Below are positions 1-7,867 of a stretch of 64,000 nucleotides of DNA, in pieces. The first letter of the stretch is position 1. Every line of letters begins with the position of its first letter. The notes below the pieces were generated by a model. The model searched no databases and had not been told where the DNA came from. It saw only the letters and a program-made list of their open reading frames with translations. The position numbers and the translations under genes are program-made. The stretch comes from Mycobacterium sp. GA-1199 (GTDB taxonomy: Bacteria > Actinomycetota > Actinomycetes > Mycobacteriales > Mycobacteriaceae), in assembly GCF_001500045.1 (NCBI RefSeq), contig NZ_LQIX01000010.1, positions 50,622 to 114,621 of the forward strand, read 5' to 3'.

Positions 1-180
1 GAAGCCAGCCTGTGGATGGAGGAGTTCCGCGGAGAGGTGACGGCGTCGATGGTCTACGACGGCGCACCCGTGCATGACCACTTCAAGGTCGTCGATGAGA
101 ACGCCGTCGTCGGCATCATGAACGGCAAGGGCGCACTCGACGGCACCCGGCACCTCTACTTCTACCTCGAACGGCTGTAG
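1..180 (+). CDS. DUF4334/GXWXG-type protein, C-terminal end only
   Basis: The window opens inside this gene. About 59 residues can be read in frame 1 to a TAG at 178-180. The segment contains MVYDGAPVHDHFK and VVGIMNGKG, which I recognise as the end of the DUF4334 family. Members are small actinobacterial proteins of unknown biochemical role, usually about 160-190 aa with an N-terminal GXWXG domain that would lie outside the window. A strong hairpin follows 15 bases after the stop, so this gene appears to end its transcription unit. Family assignment is from memory of the motif; no function is claimed. Confidence 0.7.
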   Translation, partial: EASLWMEEFRGEVTASMVYDGAPVHDHFKVVDENAVVGIMNGKGALDGTRHLYFYLERL

Positions 181-194
181 CGCTCGCGAGATCA

Positions 195-235
195 ACACCA
201 GGGTCGTCAGGATGGGCGATCCACGACCCTGGTGT
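195..235. terminator. Hairpin terminator between convergent genes
   Basis: Perfect 13-bp inverted repeat, ACACCAGGGTCGT (195-207) and ACGACCCTGGTGT (223-235), with a 15-base loop. It lies between the stop of the DUF4334 gene and the stop of the convergent DinB-like gene, so it could serve both. There is no clear U-tract, as is common in mycobacterial terminators. Confidence 0.65.
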
Positions 236-268
236 ACGCCTCGCGAAGTGGCTAAGCCTCGCGAAGCC

Positions 269-847
269 CTAGGCCCGCCGACCGGTAAAGGCGAGCAACC
301 GCGTCAGCGCATCCGCGTCGTCGGCGACGTCGATCGCGTCATCGAAGCCGGCATTCACCCGGCCATCAGGCGTGATGATCTTGCGGGCCAGCCCCAGCAC
401 GTAGTCGGACAAGGATTCGGGAGCGCTGACCTCGCGGCCCACAGCTGCGGCGTAGTCCCAGGCATGCACCAGGAACTCGAGCGACAGGATGCCCACCATC
501 ATCCTGGCCGGCACGTCGTTCCCGGCGAAGTCCACGGTGCCCTCCAATCCGCGACGCTGCCAGGCGTCCAGCGCTGCCCGCGCCGCGAACACCACCTGCT
601 GCTCGATCGGCGCGTCGTGGTCGCGTTCGCCGAATTCCGCACCTGCCATCGCACCGAGCGTCGCGATCGAGTTGAGCAGGTGGTCGGTCAGCGCTGCCAC
701 GTCGAACTCCCGACACGGTGTCTGCTTGTGCAGATCGTCGGCAGCGATGCCGTGCAGCACGTGCTGCAGGACAGCGAAGGATTTCTCGGCACTTCGCAGT
801 TCGTCGGTCGGCGGTGAATCGGGTCCTGCGCGCAAGTCGTCGGGCAT
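269..847 (-). CDS. TIGR03086-family (DinB/mycothiol-dependent isomerase-like) metal-binding protein
   Basis: 192 aa. The motif TPCREFDVAALTDHLL is the helix of the mycothiol maleylpyruvate isomerase N-terminal/DinB fold that carries the first metal-ligand histidine. LEFLVHAWDYA further on is the second conserved helix and supplies another histidine. The position beside echA21 matches M. tuberculosis Rv3773c. Members are small cytosolic helical-bundle proteins thought to bind a divalent metal and perhaps mycothiol; no substrate is known. It is divergent from the lipoprotein gene, with a gap of only 41 bases that must hold both promoters. Confidence 0.8.
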   Translation of the reverse strand: MPDDLRAGPDSPPTDELRSAEKSFAVLQHVLHGIAADDLHKQTPCREFDVAALTDHLLNSIATLGAMAGAEFGERDHDAPIEQQVVFAARAALDAWQRRGLEGTVDFAGNDVPARMMVGILSLEFLVHAWDYAAAVGREVSAPESLSDYVLGLARKIITPDGRVNAGFDDAIDVADDADALTRLLAFTGRRA

Positions 848-888
848 GACGCCACGCTACGTCGCCGACGGGCGTTATCGTTGCCGAG

Positions 889-1326
889 ATGAGGACGCAC
901 GTGCGAGTGGCGGCGGCGGTGCTGGTGCTCGCCGGTGTCGCGACGGGATGCTCGCGCACCACCGAGGGCTCCGTCGCGATGACGACCGAGCCGGGGCCGC
1001 CGTTGACCACCTCGCCGGCCCGGCCGACGTCGCCGTCGATTCCCGGGCTGCCCGACATCGGGCTTCCCGACATCCCGCTGCCGACACGCAACACCGACAT
1101 CCCGGTCGTGCCCGCGCCGCCGAACGCCTTGTCCATGCAGTGCTCGGAGTACAACGGGCTCGACGAGGCGACCCAGGTCGCCGTGATCCGCGAGATCCTC
1201 AACCAGGAGGGCAACCCGCTCGGGCCCGACGGAGAGGGCATCGGCCAGATGCTGGTCGACGCCGCCTGCCAGTTCCTACCCAGCGCCACCGTGAACGAGG
1301 TGCTCCTGGGCAAGCCGCCGCCGTGA
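889..1326 (+). CDS. Small exported lipoprotein, function unknown
   Basis: 145 aa. MRTH is followed by a hydrophobic segment and a lipobox ending in ATGC, giving Cys21 as the predicted lipidated residue; Ala at -3 is slightly atypical. Residues about 25-70 form a Thr/Pro-rich linker that includes the tandem phrases LPDIGLPDIPLP, typical of a wall-spanning stalk. The C-terminal ~75 residues form a small domain with Cys in SMQCSEYNG and in DAACQFL, likely a disulfide. I do not recognise the domain. It is followed 31 bases later by echA21 in the same direction, but no functional link is evident. Confidence 0.7.
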   Translation: MRTHVRVAAAVLVLAGVATGCSRTTEGSVAMTTEPGPPLTTSPARPTSPSIPGLPDIGLPDIPLPTRNTDIPVVPAPPNALSMQCSEYNGLDEATQVAVIREILNQEGNPLGPDGEGIGQMLVDAACQFLPSATVNEVLLGKPPP

Positions 1327-1357
1327 GCGGTGTCGTGACCAACTAGCGTCGTGCCCC

Positions 1358-2173
1358 ATGGGTGAGACCTACGAATCCGTCACCGTTGACATCTCCGACC
1401 ACGTCGCGCGGGTGACGCTGATCGGACCCGGCAAGGGCAACGCCATGGGCCCGGCGTTCTGGGCCGAGATGCCCGAGGTGTTCGGCACGCTGGACGCCGA
1501 TCCGGAGGTGCGCGCCATCGTGCTGACCGGTTCTGGCAAGAACTTCAGCTACGGGCTCGACCTCGCGGCGATGGGCGGCAGCATGCCCGGCCTCGATGCC
1601 GGCGCGAAGGCCCGACTCGGATTCCACACCACCTTGACGAAGATGCAGGGCGCGATCAACGCGGTCGCCGACTGCCGCACCCCCACCATCGCCTCGGTGC
1701 ACGGCTGGTGCATCGGCGGCGGCGTGGACCTGATCAGCGCTGTGGACATCCGATACGCCAGCGCCGACGCGAAGTTCTCCGTGCGCGAGGTGAAGCTGGC
1801 GATCGTCGCCGACGTGGGCTCACTGGCGCGACTGCCGCTGATCCTGTCCGACGGGCACCTGCGCGAACTGACACTGACGGGCAAGGACATCGACGCCGCC
1901 CGCGCCGAGAAAATCGGTCTGGTCAACAACGTGTACGACGACGCCGACGCCTCGCTTGCCGCGGCGCACGCCACCGCCGCTGAGATCGCCGCCAACCCGC
2001 CACTGACGGTGCACGGCATCAAGGACGTGCTCGACCAGCAGCGCATCGCCCGGGTCTCGGAGAGCTTGCGGTATGTGGCCGCGTGGAATTCGGCGTTCCT
2101 GCCGTCGAAGGATCTGGGCGAAGCGGTGACCGCGATGTTCGAGAAGCGGCCGCCCGAATTCACCGGCGAATAG
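1358..2173 (+). CDS. echA21: Enoyl-CoA hydratase/isomerase (crotonase family)
   Basis: 271 aa, close to the 274 aa of M. tuberculosis EchA21 (Rv3774), whose neighbourhood this matches. Crotonase features: ALDADPEVRAIVLTGSGKNF, SYGLDLAAM as first oxyanion-hole loop, and WCIGGGVDLISAVDIRYA as second oxyanion-hole and substrate helix. The residues following IGGG and EVKLAIVADVG suggest a dienoyl-CoA isomerase-like member rather than a classic hydratase, because the first catalytic Glu position of crotonases is not obvious. The predicted role is cytosolic beta-oxidation of an unsaturated acyl-CoA. Its 3' end overlaps the convergent epimerase gene by 14 bases. Confidence 0.9.
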   Translation: MGETYESVTVDISDHVARVTLIGPGKGNAMGPAFWAEMPEVFGTLDADPEVRAIVLTGSGKNFSYGLDLAAMGGSMPGLDAGAKARLGFHTTLTKMQGAINAVADCRTPTIASVHGWCIGGGVDLISAVDIRYASADAKFSVREVKLAIVADVGSLARLPLILSDGHLRELTLTGKDIDAARAEKIGLVNNVYDDADASLAAAHATAAEIAANPPLTVHGIKDVLDQQRIARVSESLRYVAAWNSAFLPSKDLGEAVTAMFEKRPPEFTGE

Positions 2174-3068
2174 GCGTCCAACCGAGTTCGGACTTGGCCT
2201 TGGCATTCGACAGCGGAAGCCAGGTGTCGCCGAATGCGGTGACACCGTAGGGTGCGGCGAGCTTGACCACCGCACGCGGAATGCGTAGCTGTCGAGGCCG
2301 TCCGAGCTTGTCGCCCAACTCGCGGATGTAGCCGTTGAACGACTGCGGCCGGTCGTCGACGATGTTGTAGATCTGGCCGCCCCGTCCGCGGTCGAGCGCG
2401 GCCGCCGTGGCCTTCGCGACGTCATCGATGTGGATCCAGGACACGATGCCGCCACCACCCATGTCCAGCGCCAGCCGCCATCTCGCCATCCGAGTGAACA
2501 ACTCGTCGTGCGGCACACCCGGTCCGTAGAAAGCGCCGTAGCGCAACACGATTCCTTCTGTGTCACTGTGTTCCCCGGACGTCATGACCTTCTGCTCCAT
2601 CCCACGCAAAGCCGCCAGCATCGCCTCTCCACCAGGCGGAGCCGGGCCGGGATAGGGGTCGCTCTCGTCCATCAGCGCCGGGCCGGTGGTCGGATAGCCA
2701 TACGCGAACATCACCGATTCGGCAACGACGCGGCGGACACCGGCACGCTGCGCGGCGGCCAGCAGGTTCGGCGCACCGGTCCCCCACAACCTTCTCGCGG
2801 GCTCGAAGTCCTTGACCCGCATGGGTCCCCGCTTCGGCAGCGTGGTCAGCAGCGACACCACGACCTCAGGACCGATATCGGCGACCGCCTTATCGATATC
2901 GTCGGCGTCGAACACGTCGACGGCAACGGGTTTGGCACCCGCGGCGGCGAGCGCGCCGGTCTTGTTCGGTGACCGCGTCAGCCCGATGACCTCGTGGCCG
3001 CGGGCGTCGAGCTCACGCAGCAGCGGAAGGCCGGGCACGCTCGTCGCGCCGGCAACCAGGACTCGCAC
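2160..3068 (-). CDS. NAD(P)-dependent epimerase/dehydratase-like protein (extended SDR)
   Basis: 302 aa from GTG at 3068, preceded by GAGGAGG at a good spacing; a longer open frame upstream is rejected because it covers the neighbouring gene. The N-terminus VRVLVAGATSVPG is a Rossmann nucleotide-binding loop. VAESVMFAYGYP, WIHIDDVAKA and YNIVDDRPQ are typical of NAD-dependent sugar epimerase/dehydratase proteins. The YxxxK catalytic pair is not clearly present, so it may be an atypical SDR. Its start overlaps the stop of the upstream membrane-protein gene by one base (TAGTG), so the two are translationally coupled. The pair is divergent from a MocR regulator that probably controls it. Confidence 0.8.
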   Translation of the reverse strand: MRVLVAGATSVPGLPLLRELDARGHEVIGLTRSPNKTGALAAAGAKPVAVDVFDADDIDKAVADIGPEVVVSLLTTLPKRGPMRVKDFEPARRLWGTGAPNLLAAAQRAGVRRVVAESVMFAYGYPTTGPALMDESDPYPGPAPPGGEAMLAALRGMEQKVMTSGEHSDTEGIVLRYGAFYGPGVPHDELFTRMARWRLALDMGGGGIVSWIHIDDVAKATAAALDRGRGGQIYNIVDDRPQSFNGYIRELGDKLGRPRQLRIPRAVVKLAAPYGVTAFGDTWLPLSNAKAKSELGWTPIRR

Positions 3069-3478
3069 TATGGCCTCCTCTCGGCAATGAGGCTGGCCCG
3101 CAATGCGATCGCCAGTATCGCGGTGGTGAATACCAGACCGCCCGCCTCCAGCCAACCGACCCAGTCACCCGCGCCGTGGTGCGGGTCGATGATGTGACTG
3201 AGCGAGTGCAGTGCCCAGTGCAGCGTCGCGAACGCCAGTGCCGGAGTGCGCCACCGCGGCCACCGCACTGCAGCGAGCAGCATGAGCCCCTGCGGAATCT
3301 CGAAGGTGGCTGTGTCGAAGATGTAGTGGTCGTTGCGCGTGCCGAAGTTACCGAGCGTGTCGAAGAACGCGCCAGGGGCGAACATCATGAACAGCCCCAC
3401 AGCCAAGGAGTAGAGCCCGAACACGATGAGCGTCACCTCGACGAACCCGGCCCTTGTGCGCGTCGGTGTCGATGTCAT
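3068..3478 (-). CDS. Small integral membrane protein (four predicted segments)
   Basis: 136 aa. Hydrophobic stretches near residues 14-34, 58-72, 78-93 and 105-125 suggest four membrane helices, with short hydrophilic ends. Polar features include a conserved-looking FGTRNDHYIFDTATFE segment between helices 1 and 2 and HSLSHIIDPHH after helix 3. This resembles DoxX-like or DUF4345-type membrane proteins, but I cannot assign a family with confidence. It is coupled to the downstream epimerase-like gene and transcribed away from the MocR regulator 43 bases upstream. Confidence 0.65.
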   Translation of the reverse strand: MTSTPTRTRAGFVEVTLIVFGLYSLAVGLFMMFAPGAFFDTLGNFGTRNDHYIFDTATFEIPQGLMLLAAVRWPRWRTPALAFATLHWALHSLSHIIDPHHGAGDWVGWLEAGGLVFTTAILAIALRASLIAERRP

Positions 3479-3512
3479 ACGGTCACGCTAGTTCGTCACT
3501 GGCCTCAAGATA

Positions 3513-3546
3513 GGCACCACTTTGACAGTGAAATCGGGTACCACTT
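3513..3546. promoter_or_regulatory. Direct repeats, candidate MocR/PdxR operator
   Basis: GGCACCACTT at 3513-3522 and GGTACCACTT at 3537-3546 are near-identical direct repeats 24 bp apart, on one face of the helix with allowance for bending. The shared core ACCACTT is the complement of AAGTGGT, the core I associate with PdxR/MocR-type operators. The repeats overlap the annotated 5' end of the MocR gene, as expected for an autoregulated divergent regulator. That this is the operator is inferred. Confidence 0.5.
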
Positions 3547-4919
3547 CAGGTCCCGAGTTGCTCGTAGAACTCGACCGGGACGCCGCCGATCCGCTGCACC
3601 GCCAACTGGCCGACGGGCTGCGGACGGCCATCAGAACGGGCCGCCTCGCACCGGGCACTCGACTGCCGTCCAGTCGCCTGCTCGCCGCCGACCTGGGAGT
3701 GTCCCGTCGGCTCGTGGTCGATGCCTACAGTCAGCTCGTCGCCGAGGGATTCCTGCTCGGCAGGCACGGATCGGGCACGGTGGTCGCCACGGTCGACACC
3801 GTCGACCGGCCGTCCCGCAGCGAGGCCGGGCCGGCGGCTCGCTACGACGTCGACTTCCTGCCGGGGTCACCGGATCTGCGGAGTTTCCCACGCGACGCCT
3901 GGCTGCGGGCGTTGAAGCAGGGCCTGGCCGATGTCGGGCCGGATGCGCTCGGTTACGTGGCGCCTCAGGGATTGTTCACCACGCGCGTCGCAGTGGCCGA
4001 TTACCTGCGACGCGTGCGCGGTGTGCTCGCCGAACCGCAACACATTGTGCTGTGCTCGGGAGCGACACAGGCCATTGCGTTGCTCGCCCGGTCACTGCCG
4101 ACATCTTCGCTTGCCATGGAGGACCCGGGATTCTGGTTACACCGAATGGTGCTGCGGAACAACGGGATCGAGCCCGTACCTGTTCCGGTGGACGAGGACG
4201 GCCTCGATGTCGGCGCGCTGACGGCCAGCGGTGCCGATGCAGTGCTCACCACCCCCGCGCACCAGTCCCCGACCGGGGTCGTGCTGTCGGCCGCGCGGCG
4301 CACCGAGCTGATGGACTGGGTTCGAGCCGGAAATCTGATCATCGAGGATGACTACGACGCCGAATACCGCTACGACCGTGCACCCGTCGGCGCGCTGCAG
4401 GGGATCGCGCCCGACCGCGTCGTCTATGTCGGCTCGACGAGCAAGACCCTGGCGCCCGGTCTTCGCATCGGCTGGATGGTGCTGCCCGCGCATCTCGTCG
4501 GCGCGGTCAAACTTGCCAAAGGTCTTGCGGACACCGGAAGTTCGGTGATGGACCAGTTGGCGTTCGCGCAGCTCCTGCGATCGGGAGGATACGACAGGCA
4601 CCTGCGCCAGATGCGTCGCCGATACCTGACCCGGCGCAATGCCCTGCTGGGGGCCCTGGGTCGGCACCTGCCGCAAGCGACCGTGCTCGGGGCCGCGGCC
4701 GGGGTTCACCTGACGGTGCGCTTCCCCGACGGGTTCCCGCTCGAGGAGTTGGTCCGGCGGGCCACCGAACAACGGGTGCGGGTCGAGCCGCTTGCACCCT
4801 GCTACGCCGATCCGTCGTCCGCCCCGCCCGGTCTGCTCCTGGGCTACGCGAACCTCAGCGAGTCACAGATCGATTCGGGCGTACGGGTGTTGGCGCGCAT
4901 CGCGCACCCCATGTCGTGA
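3522..4919 (+). CDS. MocR/PdxR-family regulator (GntR HTH fused to aminotransferase-like domain)
   Basis: 465 aa from TTG 3522; GTG 3528 or TTG 3558 (start of LLVELDRD) are alternatives, the last being attractive because the candidate operator lies before it. Residues ~15-85 are a GntR winged helix (RTAIRTGRLAPGTRLPSSR, DLGVSRRLVVDAYSQL). Residues ~105-460 are a fold-type I aminotransferase-like domain with the PLP site: Asp in EDDYDAEYR and Lys in VGSTSKTLAPGLRIGWM. MocR proteins sense PLP or amino-compound adducts and activate adjacent genes. Divergent orientation makes the membrane-protein/epimerase pair its probable target. The ligand is unknown. Confidence 0.88.
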   Translation: MTVKSGTTSGPELLVELDRDAADPLHRQLADGLRTAIRTGRLAPGTRLPSSRLLAADLGVSRRLVVDAYSQLVAEGFLLGRHGSGTVVATVDTVDRPSRSEAGPAARYDVDFLPGSPDLRSFPRDAWLRALKQGLADVGPDALGYVAPQGLFTTRVAVADYLRRVRGVLAEPQHIVLCSGATQAIALLARSLPTSSLAMEDPGFWLHRMVLRNNGIEPVPVPVDEDGLDVGALTASGADAVLTTPAHQSPTGVVLSAARRTELMDWVRAGNLIIEDDYDAEYRYDRAPVGALQGIAPDRVVYVGSTSKTLAPGLRIGWMVLPAHLVGAVKLAKGLADTGSSVMDQLAFAQLLRSGGYDRHLRQMRRRYLTRRNALLGALGRHLPQATVLGAAAGVHLTVRFPDGFPLEELVRRATEQRVRVEPLAPCYADPSSAPPGLLLGYANLSESQIDSGVRVLARIAHPMS

Positions 4920-4920
4920 G

Positions 4921-5007
4921 CGGTGGCGGAGGGATTTGAACCCCCGGACGGTGTTAGCCGTCTCTCGCTTTCAAGGCGAGTGCATTAGGCCGCTCTGCCA
5001 CGCCACC
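4921..5007 (-). tRNA. tRNA-Ser (anticodon UGA)
   Basis: On the minus strand the 7-bp acceptor stem GGTGGCG/CGCCACC closes a class II tRNA with a long variable arm. The anticodon stem-loop reads CTCGC-CTTGAAA-GCGAG, giving anticodon UGA for Ser codon UCA. The T-loop is GGTTCAAATCC. The discriminator base is G (complement of 4921), and CCA is not encoded. No integrase or att-like repeat is seen beside it. Confidence 0.93.
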
Positions 5008-5056
5008 GCCGACAAGAGTACGGGGCGGCTCACACCGTCCGCGACGGGGAATCCCC

Positions 5057-5533
5057 TCAGACCCGGCCGAGCTTGGCGTTCATCGACCCGTTCTTGAGCC
5101 CGACGCTGATGCGCCGGCAGTTCTCACCCATCGCCGCGACCTGGGGCCGCGACAACCGGTCGAGGAAGTGCGCGCGCACGCTCTCGCCGTAGGTGATCAT
5201 CGCCTCACGCACCGCCGTGCGCCCGTCGTCGGTGATGCTGGCGAGCACACCGCGGCCGTCGTCGGGACTGGCCCCGCGACGCACCAGGCCTGCCATCTCC
5301 AGGCGACGGATCTGCCGGGTGACCCGGCTCGGCAACGACATCAATCCCTCGGCGAGATCACCCATTCGGGCCGATCCGGTCGGTGACTTGTCGAGGATGT
5401 CGAGCAGCCTGACGTCGTTGAGCGTCAGGTGATGCTTATCCACCAGCGACCGATTCAAAGTCGCATACAGCCGCAGCGCGGCATCCAAAAAGTTTTGCCA
5501 GGACCGCTGCTCCGCGATGTCCAGCCCCGGCAT
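5057..5533 (-). CDS. MarR-family transcriptional regulator
   Basis: 158 aa from ATG 5533, preceded by a GGGGGA ribosome site. Upstream in-frame ATGs at 5569 and 5608 are disfavoured because the intervening codons include ATA and ATT, rare in this genome. A MarR winged helix occupies residues ~30-110: LTLNDVRLLDIL, DLAEGLMSLPSRVTRQIRRL as recognition helix, and the wing with DDGRGVLASITDDGR. It is divergent from the quinone oxidoreductase gene, which is its most likely target. MarR proteins usually respond to phenolic ligands or oxidation, and a quinone reductase target would fit; no ligand can be named. Confidence 0.85.
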   Translation of the reverse strand: MPGLDIAEQRSWQNFLDAALRLYATLNRSLVDKHHLTLNDVRLLDILDKSPTGSARMGDLAEGLMSLPSRVTRQIRRLEMAGLVRRGASPDDGRGVLASITDDGRTAVREAMITYGESVRAHFLDRLSRPQVAAMGENCRRISVGLKNGSMNAKLGRV

Positions 5534-5647
5534 GTCCCCCGCGGTACGACCCGCAATTATCCCCTCCATGCGGTCATAGTAAACGGCCCTGACATTGCTG
5601 GCGACCAATTCTCAAGACTGTTGTCGCAGGCTAGTAGCGTTATCGGA

Positions 5648-6622
5648 ATGCATGCAATCGTGGCCGGCCCGGGAGGCCGATTGAACTGGCAAGAGGTTCC
5701 CGACATCGCACCGAACAAGGGCGAAATTCTGATCAAGGTGGCCTCTGCCGGCATCAATCGGGCCGACCTGTTGCAGGCCGCGGGCAAGTATCCACCGCCG
5801 CCCGGCGCCAGCGAAATCCTCGGACTCGAGGTGTCAGGAACGGTCGAGGCGGTCGGTGAGCAGGCCTCCGATTGGGCAGTCGGACAACAGGTCTGCGCGT
5901 TGCTGGCGGGCGGGGGCTACGCCGAGTACGTGGCTGTACCGGCCGGGCAGGTGATGGCGCTTCCGGACTCGGTGTCCCTGCACGAGGCCGCCGGCCTGCC
6001 CGAGGTGGCTTGCACCGTGTGGTCGAACCTGGTGATGACAGCGGGGTTGACGGCCGGGCAGCTGGTTCTCATCCATGGGGGTGCCAGCGGCATCGGCACC
6101 CACGCCGTCCAGGTGGCCCGCGCGCTCGGATGCCGCGTGGCCGTGACCGCCGGATCGGCCCACAAGCTGGACCTGTGCGCCGAACTCGGGGCCGAGGTGG
6201 CGATCAACTACCGCGACGAAGACTTCGTCGAACGCGTCAAGGCCGAGGGTGGCGCCGACGTGATCCTCGACATCATGGGCGCGGCCTACCTCGACCGCAA
6301 CATCGACGCGCTCGCCAACGACGGGCGACTGGTGATCATCGGGATGCAGGGCGGCGTGAAGGCCGAGCTCAACATCGGCAAGCTGCTCGCAAAGCGCGCG
6401 GGCGTCTTCGCCACCGCTCTTCGCGCGCGGCCGGTCAGCGGCCAGGGAAGCAAGAGTGACGTCGTCGCCGAGGTCGTGGCCAACGTCTGGCCCATGATCG
6501 AGCGCGGTCAGGTGCGGCCGATCATCGGCGCCGAATACCCGGTTCAGGAAGCCGCGGCGGCGCACGAGCTGCTGCAGTCAGGCGAGGTGTCGGGGAAAGT
6601 GGTTCTGCGCGTGGCCGATTAG
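5648..6622 (+). CDS. NAD(P)H quinone oxidoreductase, zinc-independent MDR (PIG3/QOR type)
   Basis: 324 aa from ATG 5648, agreeing with 328 aa for the syntenic Rv3777. The medium-chain dehydrogenase fold lacks catalytic zinc ligands. The N-terminal GroES-like domain carries GINRADLLQAAGKYPPP, characteristic of the PIG3 subgroup. The Rossmann loop is HGGASGIGTHAVQVA, and GSAHKLDLCAELGA and INYRDEDF are typical NADPH-binding features. The expected reaction is one- or two-electron reduction of quinones with NADPH in the cytosol. A longer frame extending leftwards to 5429 covers the MarR gene and is rejected. The divergent MarR regulator is a likely controller. Confidence 0.9.
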   Translation: MHAIVAGPGGRLNWQEVPDIAPNKGEILIKVASAGINRADLLQAAGKYPPPPGASEILGLEVSGTVEAVGEQASDWAVGQQVCALLAGGGYAEYVAVPAGQVMALPDSVSLHEAAGLPEVACTVWSNLVMTAGLTAGQLVLIHGGASGIGTHAVQVARALGCRVAVTAGSAHKLDLCAELGAEVAINYRDEDFVERVKAEGGADVILDIMGAAYLDRNIDALANDGRLVIIGMQGGVKAELNIGKLLAKRAGVFATALRARPVSGQGSKSDVVAEVVANVWPMIERGQVRPIIGAEYPVQEAAAAHELLQSGEVSGKVVLRVAD

Positions 6623-6630
6623 CGCAACCG

Positions 6631-7827
6631 TCAGCCCAGCGAGGCGAGCGCGCGCACCAGCTGATCGACTTCGGCGGTGGTGGTGTAGTGCGCCAGTCCC
6701 ACCGTTACCGCGCCGCCGACGTCGTTGACGCCGATCACGTCCAGCACGCGCGAACTCGCATTCGATATCGCCAGGATGCCGTTGTCGGCCAGGCGCTGAA
6801 CCACCCGTTCAGCGGGTACGCCGTTGACCGCGAAACTGAGCACGGGGATTCGCGATTCGGGCTGACCGATGACCATCACCGTCGATAAGGATCGTAGCGA
6901 GATCAGCAGATAGTCGAACAGCCGGCTCATATAGGCGTTTGCGGAATGCATCGAGATCGCGAGGCGTTCGCGGCGCGTGCCACGCGCGTTCTCGTCCAGG
7001 GAGGCCAGATACTCGATGCTGGCCACCACTCCGGCAAGCAGACCGAACTGATGCGCGCCGACTTCGAGCCGCGCCGCTCCGGTCGCATCCGGATCCAGCG
7101 ACACCGAACCGAAGGAGTCGATGAGCGCCGGATCGCGAAAGACCAAGGCCCCGATGGGCGGACCACCCCACCCCAATGCGTTGACCGCGACCACGTCAGC
7201 TTCGATCTCATCGATGTCCATCAGCTGGTACGGCGCGGCCGCGGAGTGGTCGACGACGACCAGTGCACCCTGATCGTGTGCCAGCTTCGTCACCGCGCGC
7301 AGGTCGGTCACGGTGCCCAAAGTCGATGAGGCAGAGGTGATTGCGACCAAGCGCGTCGGCTTGGTCACCAGGCTCTCCCACTGCCAGCTGGGCAGCTCGC
7401 CGGTCTCGATGTCGACCTCGGCCCACTTCACCTTGGCCCCATAGCGATTCGCGGCGCGCAGCCACGGCGCGATGTTCGCCTCGTCATCAAGACGGGTGAC
7501 CACCACTTCGTAACCGAGACCGACACGCGACGACGACGCGTCGGCCAGCGAGGTCAGCAGGATTGCGCGGTCGGCGCCCAGCACCACACCGCGGGGATCG
7601 GCGTTGACCAGATCGGCCACGGCCAGCCGGGCGGCCTCCAACACCGCGGCGCTGCGCTGCGCCGACGGGTGCGGACCCACCGGGGTGGGCATCGACCCGC
7701 GGAACGCCGTGGACACCGCGCGGCCGACCGTGTCAGGCGACAACATGCCGTGCTGGGCGTCGAAACGCACCCACCCGTCGCCCAGAGAGGGGTGCAAGCC
7801 GCGCACCCGGGCGACGTCGTATGCCAT
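6631..7827 (-). CDS. Cysteine-desulfurase-like PLP-fold protein lacking the usual lysine
   Basis: 398 aa, syntenic with M. tuberculosis Rv3778c. It has the class V aminotransferase fold: [20 protein letters not shown] (residues ~190-200, the PLP-ring Asp193 and His194), and a late [19 protein letters not shown] domain. At the position where cysteine desulfurases carry the PLP-binding lysine (a motif like S-x-H-K-x-x-G-P), this protein reads [11 protein letters not shown], residues 216-226, with no lysine. It is therefore probably not a conventional desulfurase; it may bind PLP non-covalently or act as a scaffold. No active-site cysteine loop is obvious. A perfect 18-bp palindrome lies just upstream. 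Confidence 0.82.
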   Translation of the reverse strand: MAYDVARVRGLHPSLGDGWVRFDAQHGMLSPDTVGRAVSTAFRGSMPTPVGPHPSAQRSAAVLEAARLAVADLVNADPRGVVLGADRAILLTSLADASSSRVGLGYEVVVTRLDDEANIAPWLRAANRYGAKVKWAEVDIETGELPSWQWESLVTKPTRLVAITSASSTLGTVTDLRAVTKLAHDQGALVVVDHSAAAPYQLMDIDEIEADVVAVNALGWGGPPIGALVFRDPALIDSFGSVSLDPDATGAARLEVGAHQFGLLAGVVASIEYLASLDENARGTRRERLAISMHSANAYMSRLFDYLLISLRSLSTVMVIGQPESRIPVLSFAVNGVPAERVVQRLADNGILAISNASSRVLDVIGVNDVGGAVTVGLAHYTTTAEVDQLVRALASLG

Positions 7828-7849
7828 GCCAGCCCACCTTCGAGCGTCC

Positions 7850-7867
7850 GTGAGTTCGCGAACTCAC
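7850..7867. promoter_or_regulatory. Perfect 18-bp palindrome, candidate operator
   Basis: GTGAGTTCGCGAACTCAC is identical to its reverse complement. It lies 23-40 bases upstream of the start codon of the cysteine-desulfurase-like gene, the place expected for a dimeric TetR/GntR-type repressor site. No regulator is encoded immediately next to it. It is distinct from the mycobacterial SOS box. Confidence 0.6.

Noticed and set aside
4921..5007. tRNA-Ser as an integration site for a genomic island
   Set aside because: No integrase, partial tRNA repeat or mobile genes are seen on either side; the neighbours are syntenic or ordinary.
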